DNA of 64,000 bases from NCBI GenBank assembly GCA_963715655.1, contig OY970262.1, forward strand, positions 744,001 through 808,000, given 5' to 3'. The notes under the pieces are model-generated. The model did not search any database. It worked only from the letters and a program-made list of their open reading frames with translations, and had not been told where the DNA came from. This document shows positions 8,735 through 17,042 of this stretch, in pieces. How positions within the stretch are numbered: the first letter of the stretch is position 1; the number at the start of each line of letters is the position of its first letter. This DNA comes from JANQPD01 sp963715655 (lineage in GTDB: Bacteria > Bacteroidota > Bacteroidia > Flavobacteriales > Schleiferiaceae). The position numbers and the translations under genes were made by a program.

Positions 8735-9074
8735 TGAACTTGGTGTGCAAGGAGAAGCGGATGCCTTGGCTTATTTAATAAAACAAGGCTACGTTATTAA
8801 AGCTAAAAACTGGCGGTTTGGCAAAGAAGAAATTGATCTAATTGCAGAAAATGATGCTTGCGTAGCCATAGTGGAGGTAAAAGCACGCACCACCGATACC
8901 TTCGGAAATCCGGAAGATTTTATTAATAAAGGAAAACAGCGGCATCTTATAAAAGCGGCTAATGCTTATGCTGAGGAGTTTAACGTGCAAAAAGACATTC
9001 ATTTTGACGTGATTGCCATTACGTATAAACCTGAATTTTTACTAGAGCACATAAAAGAAGCCTTTTATCCGTAA
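8721..9074 (+). CDS. yraN: YraN family protein (UPF0102), endonuclease-like fold
   Basis: A 117-residue YraN/UPF0102 protein. The conserved series Gx(10-12)GYVIKAKNWRF, EEIDLIAEN and VAIVEVKARTT reproduces the restriction-endonuclease-like core (Glu, Asp, ExK) of the family. Members often lie beside RNase HII or 16S rRNA methyltransferase genes, and the cellular role is unsettled. The ATG at 8721 is preferred over a TTG two codons upstream. The start lies inside the end of the LD-carboxypeptidase gene. Confidence 0.9.
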   Translation: MAQHNELGVQGEADALAYLIKQGYVIKAKNWRFGKEEIDLIAENDACVAIVEVKARTTDTFGNPEDFINKGKQRHLIKAANAYAEEFNVQKDIHFDVIAITYKPEFLLEHIKEAFYP

Positions 9075-9089
9075 ACAGTTAGGAATGAT

Positions 9090-9097
9090 TAGTTTTG
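9090..9097 (+). promoter_or_regulatory. Candidate -7 element for the pseudouridine synthase gene
   Basis: TAGTTTTG matches TAnnTTTG and ends 16 bases before the GTG start at 9114, in the 39-bp gap after yraN. I see no good -33 TTG at the expected distance. Confidence 0.4.
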
Positions 9098-9113
9098 CGC
9101 CAAATTTTGCAAA

Positions 9114-9890
9114 GTGAATAATCAAAGAAAGCCATTTAGAAAAAAGCCTGTAAAAAGTGCTCCAAAACCATCCGTAGATGATGGTACCATGCGCCTTAAC
9201 AAATACATTGCTCACGCAGGAATTGCCAGCAGAAGAGAAGCTGATAATTTAATAAAAGCGGGTGTTGTAGAAGTTAATGGTACGGTAATTACAGAAATGG
9301 GTTATAAAGTAGGTGAGGATGACATTGTAAAATTTAATGGTGCCTTAATTAAAGGAGAGGAGAAAGTTTACATTGTGCTAAATAAACCGAAAGGATTTAT
9401 TACCACTACTGACGACCCAAAAGCAAGAAAAACCGTAATGGAACTTGTGGCAAACGCAGTAAAAGAACGCATATATCCGGTGGGAAGATTGGATAGAAAA
9501 ACTACCGGTATTTTATTGTTTACCAATGATGGTGATATGGCCAAAAAGCTTACGCATCCTAGCGCAGGAGCACGTAAAATTTATGAAGTAAGCTTAGATA
9601 AACCTTTGAGCAAAGCGCATCTGGCTGCTATAAAAGATGGTTTAGAGTTAGAAGATGGGCCAATTAAAGTAGATGATATAGCGTACATTGAAGGTAAAAG
9701 CAAAAACAACATTGGTGTGGTGTTGCACAGCGGAAAAAACAGAATTGTGAGACGCATTTTCGCGCATTTTGAATATGAGGTTACCAAACTTGACAGAACC
9801 TTTTTTGCCGGAATTACTAAAAAGAATTTGCCGCGCGGAAAATGGAGAAGATTAGATAGTAAAGAAGTAAGTTTTTTAAAGACTAGATAA
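9114..9890 (+). CDS. Ribosomal pseudouridine synthase, RluB/RsuA family
   Basis: A 258-residue pseudouridine synthase. After a basic N-terminal tail of about 25 residues comes an S4 RNA-binding domain (MRLNKYIAHAGIASRREADNL, about residues 26-85), then the catalytic domain with KVYIVLNKPKGFITTT and YPVGRLDRKTTGILLFTNDGD, which holds the catalytic Asp of the GRLD motif. RluB modifies 23S rRNA and RsuA modifies 16S rRNA; the exact target cannot be decided from sequence alone. The GTG start at 9114 is supported by the promoter element just upstream and the lack of another start before the S4 domain except an internal Met. Confidence 0.92.
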   Translation: MNNQRKPFRKKPVKSAPKPSVDDGTMRLNKYIAHAGIASRREADNLIKAGVVEVNGTVITEMGYKVGEDDIVKFNGALIKGEEKVYIVLNKPKGFITTTDDPKARKTVMELVANAVKERIYPVGRLDRKTTGILLFTNDGDMAKKLTHPSAGARKIYEVSLDKPLSKAHLAAIKDGLELEDGPIKVDDIAYIEGKSKNNIGVVLHSGKNRIVRRIFAHFEYEVTKLDRTFFAGITKKNLPRGKWRRLDSKEVSFLKTR

Positions 9891-9948
9891 ACATTTATTT
9901 GATATTTGAATTAAGTATTTGTCCTATAATAACACAATACATAAACAC

Positions 9949-10185
9949 ATGTCAGATAAGAAAATAACTCCTGGCGTTTTTCTTAGCTATTTGCGAGAAA
10001 ATCAGAACAGTAACAAATCGTTAAAAGCCATTTTCACCAATCAGTTTTTCACCCGTATGGATTTGGAAGAATTGGAAGGAATGAAAAAAGCCATTGATAA
10101 AGAAATTGATCGTAGAGCTAAAGAAGTAATTGACGATAGAATTGCATTTTTAGAAAAGCACGGCTACAAAGTGGAAAAAGAGTAA
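9949..10185 (+). CDS. Small hypothetical protein
   Basis: A 78-residue cytoplasmic protein that I do not recognise. It is highly charged, with a predicted helical C-terminal half (LEELEGMKKAIDKEIDRRAKEVIDDRI) and no signal peptide. The ATG at 9949 is preferred over a TTG ten codons upstream. It is followed by a good terminator (10209-10236), so it ends the transcript begun upstream or is a single-gene unit. Confidence 0.65.
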   Translation: MSDKKITPGVFLSYLRENQNSNKSLKAIFTNQFFTRMDLEELEGMKKAIDKEIDRRAKEVIDDRIAFLEKHGYKVEKE

Positions 10186-10208
10186 TAAATGCCGTACTAA
10201 CCTATTAT

Positions 10209-10236
10209 AAGCCCTGCGCCTTTTGGTGTGGGGCTT
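10209..10236 (+). terminator. Rho-independent terminator
   Basis: A 12-bp stem (AAGCCCTGCGCC with GGTGTGGGGCTT, three G-T wobbles) closes a TTTT loop, followed by TGTTGTATTT. It lies 24 bases after the small hypothetical gene. Confidence 0.65.
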
Positions 10237-10296
10237 TGTTGTATTTAAAATTTTAGAAGCTCTGTTTCGTTATTCATTTGAAAGTATAAAAGCCAC

Positions 10297-12753
10297 GTGC
10301 GTCTCTTAAAAAAAATATCTTTTTATTTCATTATATCACTAGTCCTTTTGATAAGTATTGGGGTACTATTATTATATATAAATAAAGATGCTGTAAAGCA
10401 GCGCGCTGTTGCCGAGCTAAATAAAACACTGGCAGTGCCCGTAGGTATTGGAAGTGTAGATATAAGCTTAAAGAAATTCCCTAAAGCTGCCGTTGTTTTT
10501 AATACCGTGTATTGCCAAGGAGCAAATAGCATAAAGGGAGACACGCTTTTGTATGCCAAAAAAGCCTATTTAGAATTTGATATTTGGAAGATTATGCAAA
10601 GCCCTTTAACTATTGATGCTATAAGTGTGGAAGAGGGCTTGTTGTCTATAAAGCGCTTTAAAAACGCTAAACACAATTATTTAATTTGGAAAGAAACCGA
10701 TACCGCCAAGGAAAGTAGCCTGTTTAGTTTGGAGGGTGTGTATCTAACCGATATGCGTGTAAATTACTTTCAAGAAGATATTAATTTGGACGTGGTAAGC
10801 TTTCAAAAAACAGCCGAGTTAAACGGAAATTTTGAGGCAGATGGATTTGACTTTTTTATAAAACACAGCGGTATTGTACAATATTTAAAATATGATGGTG
10901 CGGTTTATTTAAAAAATGAAGCACTTAAAAATGAACTAAAACTCGTAAGCAAAGCGGATAATGTTTTTATAGAAAATGGTATGGCTGAGGCCGATTTTTT
11001 ACAAGCCAAATATCAACTGCAGTATAATGAAACTAGCACCTTTTTTGAGGCAAGCAGCAAGGCAGATGTAAAATTAAAAACGCTAATGGCCAAAGCAAAA
11101 CAGCAAGATTGGGTACGCAACGATTTTGGCGATTTAACAGGCAATGCTTCTGCAAAGTTTACCTATAAAAGTACAGAAAATAGCACGCAATATTCGGTGG
11201 TAGGTATGTTAAAAGAAGGTGGCTATAAAGGGGCAAACATAGGCGTGCAAAAAATTAGTGGCCCGTATGAATACACTGTAATTAATGGTGTAGCCGGAAT
11301 TAACGCTCCTAATTTTACAGTGAAGTATCCTAGCGGAGATGTAACGGGGAGTATGCGTATCCAAAACTTAGATAGGCCTAGCGTAATGGCAAGCTTAAAC
11401 GCAGATTTAGATTTAAAAGATTGGAAGGAGCTTTTAATGTTAGATACCTTACAAAATGTAAGTGGAAGGCTTAAGGTAACGGTTGATTTCAAAAATCAGT
11501 TTAATAGTTTTAAGTCAGTTACGCCTAAAGACTTGTTAAATGCCGAAGTAAACGGTGCCATTCAATTTTCTGAAGCAGGTTTTGGTTTTAAAAACAGTAA
11601 GCTCAATATTAAAAAATTACGTGGTTCGGTGGAATTACAAGGTAAAAATGTACGCTTACGTGAATTGTATTTTGTTGCCGGCAGTAGTGATGTTTTTATA
11701 GATGGAAATCTTACCAACGCTATAAATTGGGCTTATTTTAAAGGCGAGAAAATGCGGGTAGATGGACGCTTAGTTGCGCAAGAAATACAATTAGAAGACT
11801 TTATACAGCCGGGTAGCAGCGCATCTGCGAAAGCTGAACCCTACGATTTAACTTTTGTAAACAACCTAGAAACAAATTTAACTTTAGATGTAATGGCCTT
11901 TAGCTTTTACACATTTAGTGCTTCTAACATTAGTGGAGTGCTGGTGGGCCGCGATGGACTTTTTAAAGGCTCTAACATAAAACTAAATACGTGCAACGGT
12001 AGCTTAAACGGGAGTTTTAGTTTATACACCGCCAGCCTGCCTTATACCGGTAGCACTGCGTTTACAGCTACTGAAGTAAATATTCCCCAGTTGTTTAGCA
12101 GCTTTAATAATTTTGGGCAAAGTACACTTACTATTACCCACTTAAAAGGTACGGGTAGTGCGGTGGTAAAGGCGCGTGCAAAAATGAACGACCGACTTGA
12201 AATTGACCTTAATACCATAGAAGCCACCGCAGATATTCGTATTACAGATGGGGAGTTAAATGATTTTGAGCCTATGCTTGCCTTATCTGATTATGCTGCC
12301 ATTGATGCACTTAAAAAGGTGCGCTTTAGCACGTTGCAAAACAACATCAGTATTGCTCAAGGGGTAATAAACATTCCAAAAATGGAAATTAAAAATAGTG
12401 TGCTTGATTTACAATTAGTAGGTACGCATACGTTAGAAAATAAAATTGATTACACCATTCGTTTGCAATTAGCCGATGTGCTTTTTAATAAACGCAAGCC
12501 CGGTAAAGGGGAGTTTGATGATTTTATTCAAGAGCAAAACCCAGGTGATGACCCTGCTATTTATGTAAAAATGAAAGGTGATGTGGGCAGCCCAACTATA
12601 AGCCTAGACAAAAAAGCAATAGGTGCATCTATAAAGCAAGATATGAAAGATCAAAAACAGGAATTAAAGGATATTTTTAAAAAGGAGGAGGAAAAACCCG
12701 TAAAAAATAAAACGGGTATTCAATATAAATGGCCCGATGAAGATGGCGGGTAA
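10297..12753 (+). CDS. AsmA-like protein
   Basis: An 818-residue membrane-anchored protein with a single N-terminal transmembrane helix (about residues 7-27) and a very long, beta-strand-rich periplasmic body. The start AVAELNKTLAVPVGIGSVDISLKKFP and the C-terminal repeat-like beta pattern (about residues 550-770, including a typical AsmA C-terminal region with NSVLDLQLVGTHTLENKIDYTI) fit the AsmA/TamB superfamily, whose bridge-like members move phospholipid between membranes. The C-terminus is unusually charged (about residues 775-818, KDQKQELKDIFKKEEEKP). The GTG at 10297 is the likely start because it directly precedes the Lys-rich start of the membrane helix. Role by family only. Confidence 0.82.
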   Translation: MRLLKKISFYFIISLVLLISIGVLLLYINKDAVKQRAVAELNKTLAVPVGIGSVDISLKKFPKAAVVFNTVYCQGANSIKGDTLLYAKKAYLEFDIWKIMQSPLTIDAISVEEGLLSIKRFKNAKHNYLIWKETDTAKESSLFSLEGVYLTDMRVNYFQEDINLDVVSFQKTAELNGNFEADGFDFFIKHSGIVQYLKYDGAVYLKNEALKNELKLVSKADNVFIENGMAEADFLQAKYQLQYNETSTFFEASSKADVKLKTLMAKAKQQDWVRNDFGDLTGNASAKFTYKSTENSTQYSVVGMLKEGGYKGANIGVQKISGPYEYTVINGVAGINAPNFTVKYPSGDVTGSMRIQNLDRPSVMASLNADLDLKDWKELLMLDTLQNVSGRLKVTVDFKNQFNSFKSVTPKDLLNAEVNGAIQFSEAGFGFKNSKLNIKKLRGSVELQGKNVRLRELYFVAGSSDVFIDGNLTNAINWAYFKGEKMRVDGRLVAQEIQLEDFIQPGSSASAKAEPYDLTFVNNLETNLTLDVMAFSFYTFSASNISGVLVGRDGLFKGSNIKLNTCNGSLNGSFSLYTASLPYTGSTAFTATEVNIPQLFSSFNNFGQSTLTITHLKGTGSAVVKARAKMNDRLEIDLNTIEATADIRITDGELNDFEPMLALSDYAAIDALKKVRFSTLQNNISIAQGVINIPKMEIKNSVLDLQLVGTHTLENKIDYTIRLQLADVLFNKRKPGKGEFDDFIQEQNPGDDPAIYVKMKGDVGSPTISLDKKAIGASIKQDMKDQKQELKDIFKKEEEKPVKNKTGIQYKWPDEDGG

Positions 12754-12765
12754 AATTCTTTTTGC

Positions 12766-13290
12766 TTAAAGGCGGTAACCGGCTGCTACGCCAAAAGTAA
12801 AGCGGCCATTATCGCTATCATAAAAGTTGTTTCCAAGCTTCAAAAAAACACGCAGATTAATTTTCTCTACATTTTGGCTAAAGCCAAGCCCTCCGTTCAA
12901 TCCCGCTTGATTGCTGGCTCTAAAGGCAGGTGGTATAACTTCATTAGGATTATCGGGGTTGGTGGTTAATCTGCCGAAAAATGCACCACTGCTTAAATAA
13001 AATCCTTGTAAGCCTCTAATAAAATAAAAATTCACATCTGCGTCAAAGCCAATTTGGGTGCGGTTTACAACTACATCTCCAATATTATCGTTGGTAATTC
13101 CACCCACGTGAAAATCTCCACTAACGGAAAAACGTTCTTTAGAACTCACTTCTAACCCGGCTAAAAAAACCGGTGCTCCCACGCCTTCTACTTGGGCTAT
13201 GTATCCTGCGCCAACTCTTGGAACGATGGCTTGTGCAAGTGCACTAAAAGTGATAATCGAAAAAGCGAGAATTGAAAATAATTGTTTCAT
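12766..13290 (-). CDS. Putative outer-membrane beta-barrel protein
   Basis: A 174-residue secreted protein with a clear signal peptide (MKQLFSILAFSIITFSALAQ). The mature part is made of short amphipathic strands ending in FTFGVAAGYRL, as expected for an eight-stranded outer-membrane barrel. I do not recognise a specific family. It is a single-gene unit on the minus strand, convergent with the AsmA-like gene, with a TACTTTCG box upstream at 13309-13316. Confidence 0.7.
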   Translation of the reverse strand: MKQLFSILAFSIITFSALAQAIVPRVGAGYIAQVEGVGAPVFLAGLEVSSKERFSVSGDFHVGGITNDNIGDVVVNRTQIGFDADVNFYFIRGLQGFYLSSGAFFGRLTTNPDNPNEVIPPAFRASNQAGLNGGLGFSQNVEKINLRVFLKLGNNFYDSDNGRFTFGVAAGYRL

Positions 13291-13308
13291 AGTAGGAAAT
13301 TTTAAAAA

Positions 13309-13316
13309 CGAAAGTA
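13309..13316 (-). promoter_or_regulatory. Candidate -7 element (TAnnTTCG variant)
   Basis: On the minus strand this reads TACTTTCG, one base off TAnnTTTG, 18 bases upstream of the barrel protein's ATG. The same octamer occurs at 54907-54914 before a lipoprotein gene. Confidence 0.4.
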
Positions 13317-13532
13317 ATCTTTTTAAGCAATACCATTAATTGAAAATTGCAATTAGGTTAAATTTTAAAACTGACATTTTTTATCGGACATACTACTCTC
13401 TATTAAGAATCAAAAATCTTCAATCCAAGGGATAAACACTTCTGCTTTACTTAATTTTAAAGGCTAAATACCTAACTAGATAAACTTAACCTTGGCTTAA
13501 CATTAGCCTGCTAAAAGTTTAGTGATATCAGG

Positions 13533-13540
13533 TACTTTTG
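13533..13540 (+). promoter_or_regulatory. -7 promoter element of the secreted nuclease locus
   Basis: TACTTTTG matches TAnnTTTG exactly and ends 20 bases before the ATG at 13561. It follows a noncoding stretch (13317-13532) in which I see no other signal, and is the only clear promoter element before the seven-gene surface locus. Confidence 0.55.
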
Positions 13541-13560
13541 CAGCGAATTTCAAAACGACT

Positions 13561-14847
13561 ATGCGAAAGATTTACTTACTGCTACTTTGTGTTTTATGCT
13601 TGGCTTCAGTAGCTCAAAACCAGAAGGTTACATTTATGACCTACAATCTGATGTACTTTCGCGCATCAAGCAGACCTTGCACTCCAACCGAAGCTCCGTC
13701 TGCTCGCGCTACCCGTTTAGAGAATATTATAAAATTTGTGCAGCCTGATATTTTACTGGTAAATGAATTGGGTTCTACTCCTACCAATGGAGATTTTGTA
13801 TTAAGCAGTATTATAAACACGGGTGGTACTACTAAATACAACAAAGCGGCTTATAGCAACAACAGCCGAAGTAGCATTGTAAACATGTTGTTTTTTGATA
13901 CCACTAAGGTTGATTTGGCTCGTCAAGATATGATTGATAAGGATTTGAATGGTGATGATATTGTACGGGTTTTAGACGTTTATACCTTGTATTATAAAGA
14001 TCCTAAACTGAAGTTGGGTGCTGATACGGTTTTTTTAACCATAGTGGGTGCTCATTTAAAAGCCAGTTCGGGTACTTCAGATCAGTTAGAAAGAAATGGT
14101 GCAGCCGAGGCATTAATGGATTACTTAGAAAATAATTTTCCATCAAGCAGTGTGCTGTTTGCCGGTGATTTTAATATATACCGCAGTACGGAGCCGGCCT
14201 ACCAAACCCTTACCGTTACATCTGATACAAACGTGCGATTCTTTGATCCAATCAATCAGCCGGGTACCTGGAATAATGCCAGTTTTAGTGCCATTCATAC
14301 CCAAAGTACGCACAGTAGTTCTAGCGGTTGCCATGCGGGTGGCGGTTGCGATGATCGATTTGATTTCATTTTAGCCAACAAAGCGGTAATGCAAGGAAAT
14401 AAAGGCGTTAAGTACGTTTTAAACTCTTACAAAACGGTTGGTCAAGATGGAAATCATTACAACCAAAGTATAAATGCCGGTACTAACAGCAGTGCACCGG
14501 CTAGTATTATTACAGATTTATATGAGTTAAGCGATCACTTGCCAGTAAAGGCTGAGTTTGAATTTAAAGGTTCAAACATTTCATTAAAAGAAGCCACGCT
14601 AAAATCAGATATTACGTTTAACAATCCTGTTCAAGATGTGCTTACCATTAAAATGGGAAACCCGCTTAAAAATAATGTAACCATAGAAGTTTTTGATTTA
14701 AGCGGAAAGCGCATCACTACTTCTAGGGTAATGGCTGGAGAACGCCAAGTGGTATTGAATAGTGGTAATTGGAATAATGGGCTTTACTTGCTTAGGTTTA
14801 GTGATGTAAACGGCAGTATAACCACCAGAAAACTTATTAAACGTTGA
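13561..14847 (+). CDS. Secreted endonuclease/exonuclease/phosphatase-family protein with T9SS sorting domain
   Basis: A 428-residue extracellular enzyme. The ATG at 13561 gives a signal peptide (about residues 1-18, CLASVAQ). The catalytic domain (about residues 20-330) has the full set of EEP/DNase I motifs: VTFMTYNLMYF (Asn), ILLVNELGS (metal-binding Glu), FAGDFNIYRS (GDFN), CDDRFDFILA (RxDF) and LSDHLPVKAEF (SDH). A C-terminal domain of about 80 residues (ITFNNPVQDVLTIKMGN to GLYLLRFSDVNGSITTRKLIKR) is a type A T9SS sorting domain. I infer a secreted, probably surface-bound DNase or phosphodiesterase. The next gene begins inside its stop codon (TTGA overlap), tying it to the downstream TonB locus. 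A phospholipid or sphingomyelin phosphodiesterase is the main alternative. Confidence 0.88.
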   Translation: MRKIYLLLLCVLCLASVAQNQKVTFMTYNLMYFRASSRPCTPTEAPSARATRLENIIKFVQPDILLVNELGSTPTNGDFVLSSIINTGGTTKYNKAAYSNNSRSSIVNMLFFDTTKVDLARQDMIDKDLNGDDIVRVLDVYTLYYKDPKLKLGADTVFLTIVGAHLKASSGTSDQLERNGAAEALMDYLENNFPSSSVLFAGDFNIYRSTEPAYQTLTVTSDTNVRFFDPINQPGTWNNASFSAIHTQSTHSSSSGCHAGGGCDDRFDFILANKAVMQGNKGVKYVLNSYKTVGQDGNHYNQSINAGTNSSAPASIITDLYELSDHLPVKAEFEFKGSNISLKEATLKSDITFNNPVQDVLTIKMGNPLKNNVTIEVFDLSGKRITTSRVMAGERQVVLNSGNWNNGLYLLRFSDVNGSITTRKLIKR

Positions 14848-17012
14848 GGTATTTTTTAAGTACATGTTTGGCATTTTTTGCACTAGGTATTTTTGGTCAA
14901 AATCAAAGTTTTGATGAGAAAATTACCACCGCTAGCAATACCAGATTAACGGTAACTAATTACGGAACTTTTGGAAATGCAGGCCGTGGGTATAGAGACG
15001 GTAGCGGTGACCCAAGTTGCGAATACCCTGCCGGTTCTGGTGTAGAGCATCTTTTTGAAGGTGGTATTTGGGTAGGAGGAAAACTAAATGGAGGCCAGCA
15101 AGTAGTATCTACTTCTGCTTATGATGCACCGCAAGGCTACGCGCCCGGTAGATCAGGGTTTGAATTTACCGCTCCGGTTGGTTCTGTATTAAACGAAAGA
15201 AGCTCATTATTTGATAGCCGCTTTTTCGATCCTAAAGCAACGAGTCATCAGGATTTTGTGGCGAGTTTTTCAGACTCAGCTCAAACTGTTCCGGGCACTG
15301 GTATTCAAATTACTGACCATACTAACCCGATGAAGATTCAGATAAATATGGAAACCTATAATTGGAATTTCACTTTTTCTGATTATTTGGTGATTGTAAA
15401 TCTGGAAATAATTAACAAAAGCGATAATTTTTACGATGAGTTTTACGCAGCGCTTTGGAATAATACCGTGGTGCGCAATGTAAATATTACTCCTTTTGCT
15501 AGCGGTGGCGCAGGGTTTTTTAATAAAGGTGCCAACGGCTATATGGATTCTTTAGACCTTGCTTATTGCTATGACAATGCCGGTGATGTTGGTTTTACCG
15601 ATAGCTACATTGCTCAAAAGTTTTTAGGAGCGGAAGATAAATATGGTTTTCACCACGGAAGTTTGGATAGCAGCTTTAACCCTCGTACCGGTTTGTGGGA
15701 AAGTGAAACGTTAAAAGATCATTACAACGCATGGACGTTTCAGGGAACTGGTGATCCAATATTCTTTTTTCCTCAAAACGATCAAGCGCGGTATCAAAAA
15801 ATGCAACGTGGCTTAAATGACAATCCTTGCTGGAGCGACCCTAACGGTGCGGCTTGCCAAGGCGGAATTGGCGTGGATTTACAAGCCTCTTTAAATGCAG
15901 CCGGCAATAGGTCCGACCTTTTATCGGTAGGGCCGTTTAGAAGATTTGAAGCAGGAGATACCATTAAAGTTGCCTTTGCCTATGTAATGGCGCGTAAAAA
16001 TGAAGATGGCCAACCAAACAGCGAAAACAGCTTAACACAACGAGCCAATTTAATAACCAATGCCGTTTATGCACAACAAGCGTATAATGGCGAAGATCAA
16101 AATTTTAACGGGATTTTAGATGCGGATGAAGATAGAGACGGTAACGGAAAAATTACTCGTTTTATCTTACCAAGTCCACCCAATATTCCTCGTACCAAAG
16201 TAGTGCCTTCAGAAAATAGTATTGACATCTACTGGTCTAATAATGCTGAAAGTAGTATTGACCCTATTAGCAACGAAAAGGATTTTGAAGGCTACCGTGT
16301 ATATCTTTCTGCACTTGGTTTTGATGTTACCAAAACGCCAGATTTAGCGCGTGATTTTAAACTTGTAGCGGAATACGATATTGCCGGAAATAACTTGTTT
16401 AATGAAACCGATTTAGCTAGCATCCGCTTAAGCGAACCTGCAAAATTTGAAGGTGATACCGTGGTGTATCAGTATAAATACTCTATTTCTAACATACCAA
16501 ACGGTTGGCAATATGCCTTGGCCGTTACCGCTTTTGATCGGGGAAATCCTGAAACGAATTTAGAGCCTTTGGAAAGTAGCTTTTTAGCAAACAACAGACG
16601 AGCTTTTCCGGGTGCCGTGCCCAACGAAAATATGGAAGAAAGCGCTCCTTTTGCGTATCCAAACCCATATTACTATGGTGCTGCTTGGGAAGGTCGTTCA
16701 AACTTTCAAGAAGAAAGCCGTAAACTCATTTTTGCCAATTTGCCAAAGCGTTGTGTTATACGCGTGTACACCGTGGCCGGAGATTTTATTGATGAAATTA
16801 TTCACGATGAAAATTACAATGGCACGGACATTCGCTGGTTCAGAACATTTGCTGCTGAAGATGGCATAAACAATACTTTTTCAGGAGGCGAACACGCTTG
16901 GGATTTACTTTCAATTGATAGTCAAATCATAAGCAGAGGGCTGTACATGTTTACTGTTGAAGACATGGAAAGCGGGAAAAGCCAAACCGGAAAATTTATA
17001 ATAATTAAGTAA
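14844..17012 (+). CDS. Large T9SS-secreted protein with type A sorting domain, function unknown
   Basis: A 722-residue secreted protein. It starts at a TTG that shares bases with the preceding stop codon and gives a signal peptide (RYFLSTCLAFFALGIFGQ). The N-terminal 400 residues resemble no family I can name (TVTNYGTFGNAGRGYRDG, GGIWVGGKLNGG). An acidic loop DADEDRDGNGKI at about residue 428 looks like an EF-hand or dockerin-type calcium site. A fibronectin III-like domain follows (about residues 455-590, IDIYWSNNAESS to YALAVTAFDRGNP). The C-terminus (FAYPNPYYYG to GKFIIIK) is a type A T9SS sorting domain. It is probably a surface scaffold or binding protein of the TonB locus. Confidence 0.8.
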   Translation: MRYFLSTCLAFFALGIFGQNQSFDEKITTASNTRLTVTNYGTFGNAGRGYRDGSGDPSCEYPAGSGVEHLFEGGIWVGGKLNGGQQVVSTSAYDAPQGYAPGRSGFEFTAPVGSVLNERSSLFDSRFFDPKATSHQDFVASFSDSAQTVPGTGIQITDHTNPMKIQINMETYNWNFTFSDYLVIVNLEIINKSDNFYDEFYAALWNNTVVRNVNITPFASGGAGFFNKGANGYMDSLDLAYCYDNAGDVGFTDSYIAQKFLGAEDKYGFHHGSLDSSFNPRTGLWESETLKDHYNAWTFQGTGDPIFFFPQNDQARYQKMQRGLNDNPCWSDPNGAACQGGIGVDLQASLNAAGNRSDLLSVGPFRRFEAGDTIKVAFAYVMARKNEDGQPNSENSLTQRANLITNAVYAQQAYNGEDQNFNGILDADEDRDGNGKITRFILPSPPNIPRTKVVPSENSIDIYWSNNAESSIDPISNEKDFEGYRVYLSALGFDVTKTPDLARDFKLVAEYDIAGNNLFNETDLASIRLSEPAKFEGDTVVYQYKYSISNIPNGWQYALAVTAFDRGNPETNLEPLESSFLANNRRAFPGAVPNENMEESAPFAYPNPYYYGAAWEGRSNFQEESRKLIFANLPKRCVIRVYTVAGDFIDEIIHDENYNGTDIRWFRTFAAEDGINNTFSGGEHAWDLLSIDSQIISRGLYMFTVEDMESGKSQTGKFIIIK

Positions 17013-17042
17013 GTTCTAAAAACACCCTAAATATTCAATAAA